A DNA stretch of 64,000 nucleotides. Origin: DATDVC01 sp964601125 (GTDB lineage Bacteria > Patescibacteriota > Minisyncoccia > Phycocordibacterales > WO2-35-19). Positions 63,043-64,000 of this stretch are shown here, in pieces. Under the pieces are notes generated by a model. It did no database searches. It was not told where the DNA came from and saw only the letters and a program-made list of their open reading frames with translations. Within the stretch, counting starts at the first letter, position 1, and each line of letters begins with the position of its first letter. Both the position numbers and the translations under genes were made by a program. The stretch lies in assembly GCA_964601125.1 (NCBI GenBank), contig CAZRKB010000001.1:1-64000 (forward strand). The letters run 5' to 3'.

Positions 63043-63093
63043 AATCTATCACAAAACTTGTATTTTGCAATTTAAGAAGGAGTAGTGTATATT
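63043..63093. promoter_or_regulatory. Divergent promoters sharing one palindromic -35 hexamer
   Basis: TTGCAA at 63065-63070 is its own reverse complement. On plus it is 17 nt from TATATT (63088-63093), for fusA. On minus it is 16 nt from TAGATT (63043-63048), for the 67-aa gene. Only one polymerase could use it at a time. Confidence 0.55.
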
Positions 63094-63137
63094 TTGCTTG
63101 TTCCTTTTTGGAATTTTTATTTATCTGAATTTATTTT

Positions 63138-64000
63138 ATGCAACGGGACTACCCTTTAGAGAGAGTTAGAAACTTCGGCATCATCGCCCATATTGACGCA
63201 GGCAAAACGACCACAAGCGAGCGTATTTTGTATTACACCGGAAGTCAGCACAAAATCGGAGAAGTGCATGAAGGAGAAACAACGACTGACTGGATGGAGC
63301 AGGAAAGAGAGCGCGGTATCACAATCACCGCCGCTGCCATCACATGTTTTTGGGCACCAACCTACCTTTCTCCGGAAGAACGAAAGAAGGTGGAGAATAA
63401 ATGCCGATTTAATATTATCGATACCCCGGGACACATCGACTTTACAGTCGAGGTAAAGAGATCAATGAGAGTTCTCGACGGGGCTGTTTGCGTTTTCGAC
63501 GGAGTAGCGGGTGTCGAACCTCAAAGCGAAACAAACTGGCGATATGCCGAAGAAGCAAACGTGCCAAGACTCTGTTTCATCAACAAACTTGACAGAACAG
63601 GTGCAAGTTTTGAAAAATCATATAAATCAATCCTAGAAAGACTTTCCAAAAAAGCTATCCGCACACAAATCCCAATAGGCGAGGAGGATAAGCACGAAGG
63701 AGTTATCGACCTACTCGAAATGAAAGCTTACGGCTTTGAGGGCAAGCTCGGTGACAATGTTATCGAAATACCTTTCCCAGAAAATTTGCGAGCCGATGCA
63801 GAAAAATATAGAGGTGAGCTTGTTGAAAAAATCGTTGAGAACAACGAGGAAATGATGAATAAGTATCTTGGTGGCGAGGAAATACCAGTTTCTGAATTAA
63901 AGAAAATTCTAAGAAAGGCCGTTGTGGCAAACCAAATATTCCCAGTTTTCTGCGGTTCAGCTCTTAAAAATAAGGGAGTTCAGCTCGTGCTTGACGGCGT
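63138..64000 (+). CDS. fusA: Elongation factor G, 5' part (window ends inside the gene)
   Basis: EF-G drives ribosomal translocation. The first 287 residues are present. G motifs: AHIDAGKTTTSERIL (G1), RGITITAAAITC (G2), DTPGHIDFTVEV (G3), NKLDRTGASF (G4) and CGSALKNKGVQ (G5). A short insert (PTYLSPEERKKVENK) lengthens the loop between switch I and G3. It has its own promoter after the small antisense gene. Confidence 0.98.
   Translation, partial: MQRDYPLERVRNFGIIAHIDAGKTTTSERILYYTGSQHKIGEVHEGETTTDWMEQERERGITITAAAITCFWAPTYLSPEERKKVENKCRFNIIDTPGHIDFTVEVKRSMRVLDGAVCVFDGVAGVEPQSETNWRYAEEANVPRLCFINKLDRTGASFEKSYKSILERLSKKAIRTQIPIGEEDKHEGVIDLLEMKAYGFEGKLGDNVIEIPFPENLRADAEKYRGELVEKIVENNEEMMNKYLGGEEIPVSELKKILRKAVVANQIFPVFCGSALKNKGVQLVLDG

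Noticed and set aside
1..64000. CRISPR arrays, prophage or transposase genes
   Set aside because: No regularly spaced direct repeats, no cas genes, no phage structural genes and no transposases were seen; the repeats present are palindromic and dispersed.

Overview
The window looks like a chromosome segment from a Candidate Phyla Radiation (Patescibacteria) bacterium, most likely a Parcubacteria-type lineage, recovered by metagenome assembly. The reasons are the compact gene set, a complete but stripped-down type IV pilus operon, many small proteins of unknown function, few Shine-Dalgarno sequences, many AT-rich intercistronic repeats, and a broken S10/spc ribosomal operon. The lineage is an inference; no rRNA is present. 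Two 100-N gaps (6271-6370, 49672-49771) mark scaffold joins. The first is flanked by an identical 55-base duplication, so it is probably an assembly overlap rather than missing sequence.

Layout: 0-8.2 kb (minus) is a type IV pilus operon, pilM-hyp-pilN-pilO-hyp-pilB-cheY-like-pilT-pilC. 8.9-12.6 kb (minus) is ribosomal block 1 (rpsS to rplE). 12.7-15.3 kb holds accessory genes, including a Fic protein with a C-terminal autoinhibitory-like motif. 15.3-26.8 kb is a nucleotide/one-carbon island: argS, a frameshifted DnaQ-like exonuclease, an HD nucleotidase, glyA, thyA, two HIT proteins, a deaminase fusion, a nucleotidyltransferase, folA and folD. It is interrupted by secE-nusG-rplK and a SIMPL protein. 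27.4-30.3 kb is a four-gene two-component operon. 30.4-34.5 kb is a copper operon (csoR, copA, HMA-SafE, cupredoxin) with a clear CsoR-type operator. 35-37 kb holds a Nudix protein, hicBA, two tRNAs and a cobalamin adenosyltransferase. 37.1-41.8 kb (minus) is ribosomal block 2 (tuf, rpsJ, rplC, rplD, rplW, rplB, rplS). 42-45.4 kb encodes a large protein of unknown function. From 45.6 kb rightwards most genes run on the plus strand: nusA, ppa, two surface-type proteins, a broken xth, then cca and tRNAs on minus, yraN, recJ, rnhA, and comEC split into two genes around a superoxide dismutase gene. These are followed by rpmB, an M50 protease, a second two-component pair, rpsL, rpsG and fusA (cut by the window end).

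Three things stand out. (1) A cluster of six parS-like palindromes (best 15/16 to the ParB consensus) lies inside cca, in the central zone where expressed-gene orientation switches from minus to plus; this suggests an origin-proximal centromere. (2) Several dispersed palindromic repeat families have entered the genome; one is read in frame within folD, argS and rplS, and others within glyA and recJ, which resembles Rickettsia palindromic elements. (3) Operons for transcription and translation factors (secE-nusG-rplK, nusA, rpsS, fusA) start with consensus-like promoters followed almost at once by stem-loops; for secE this is a full intrinsic terminator, suggesting attenuation.
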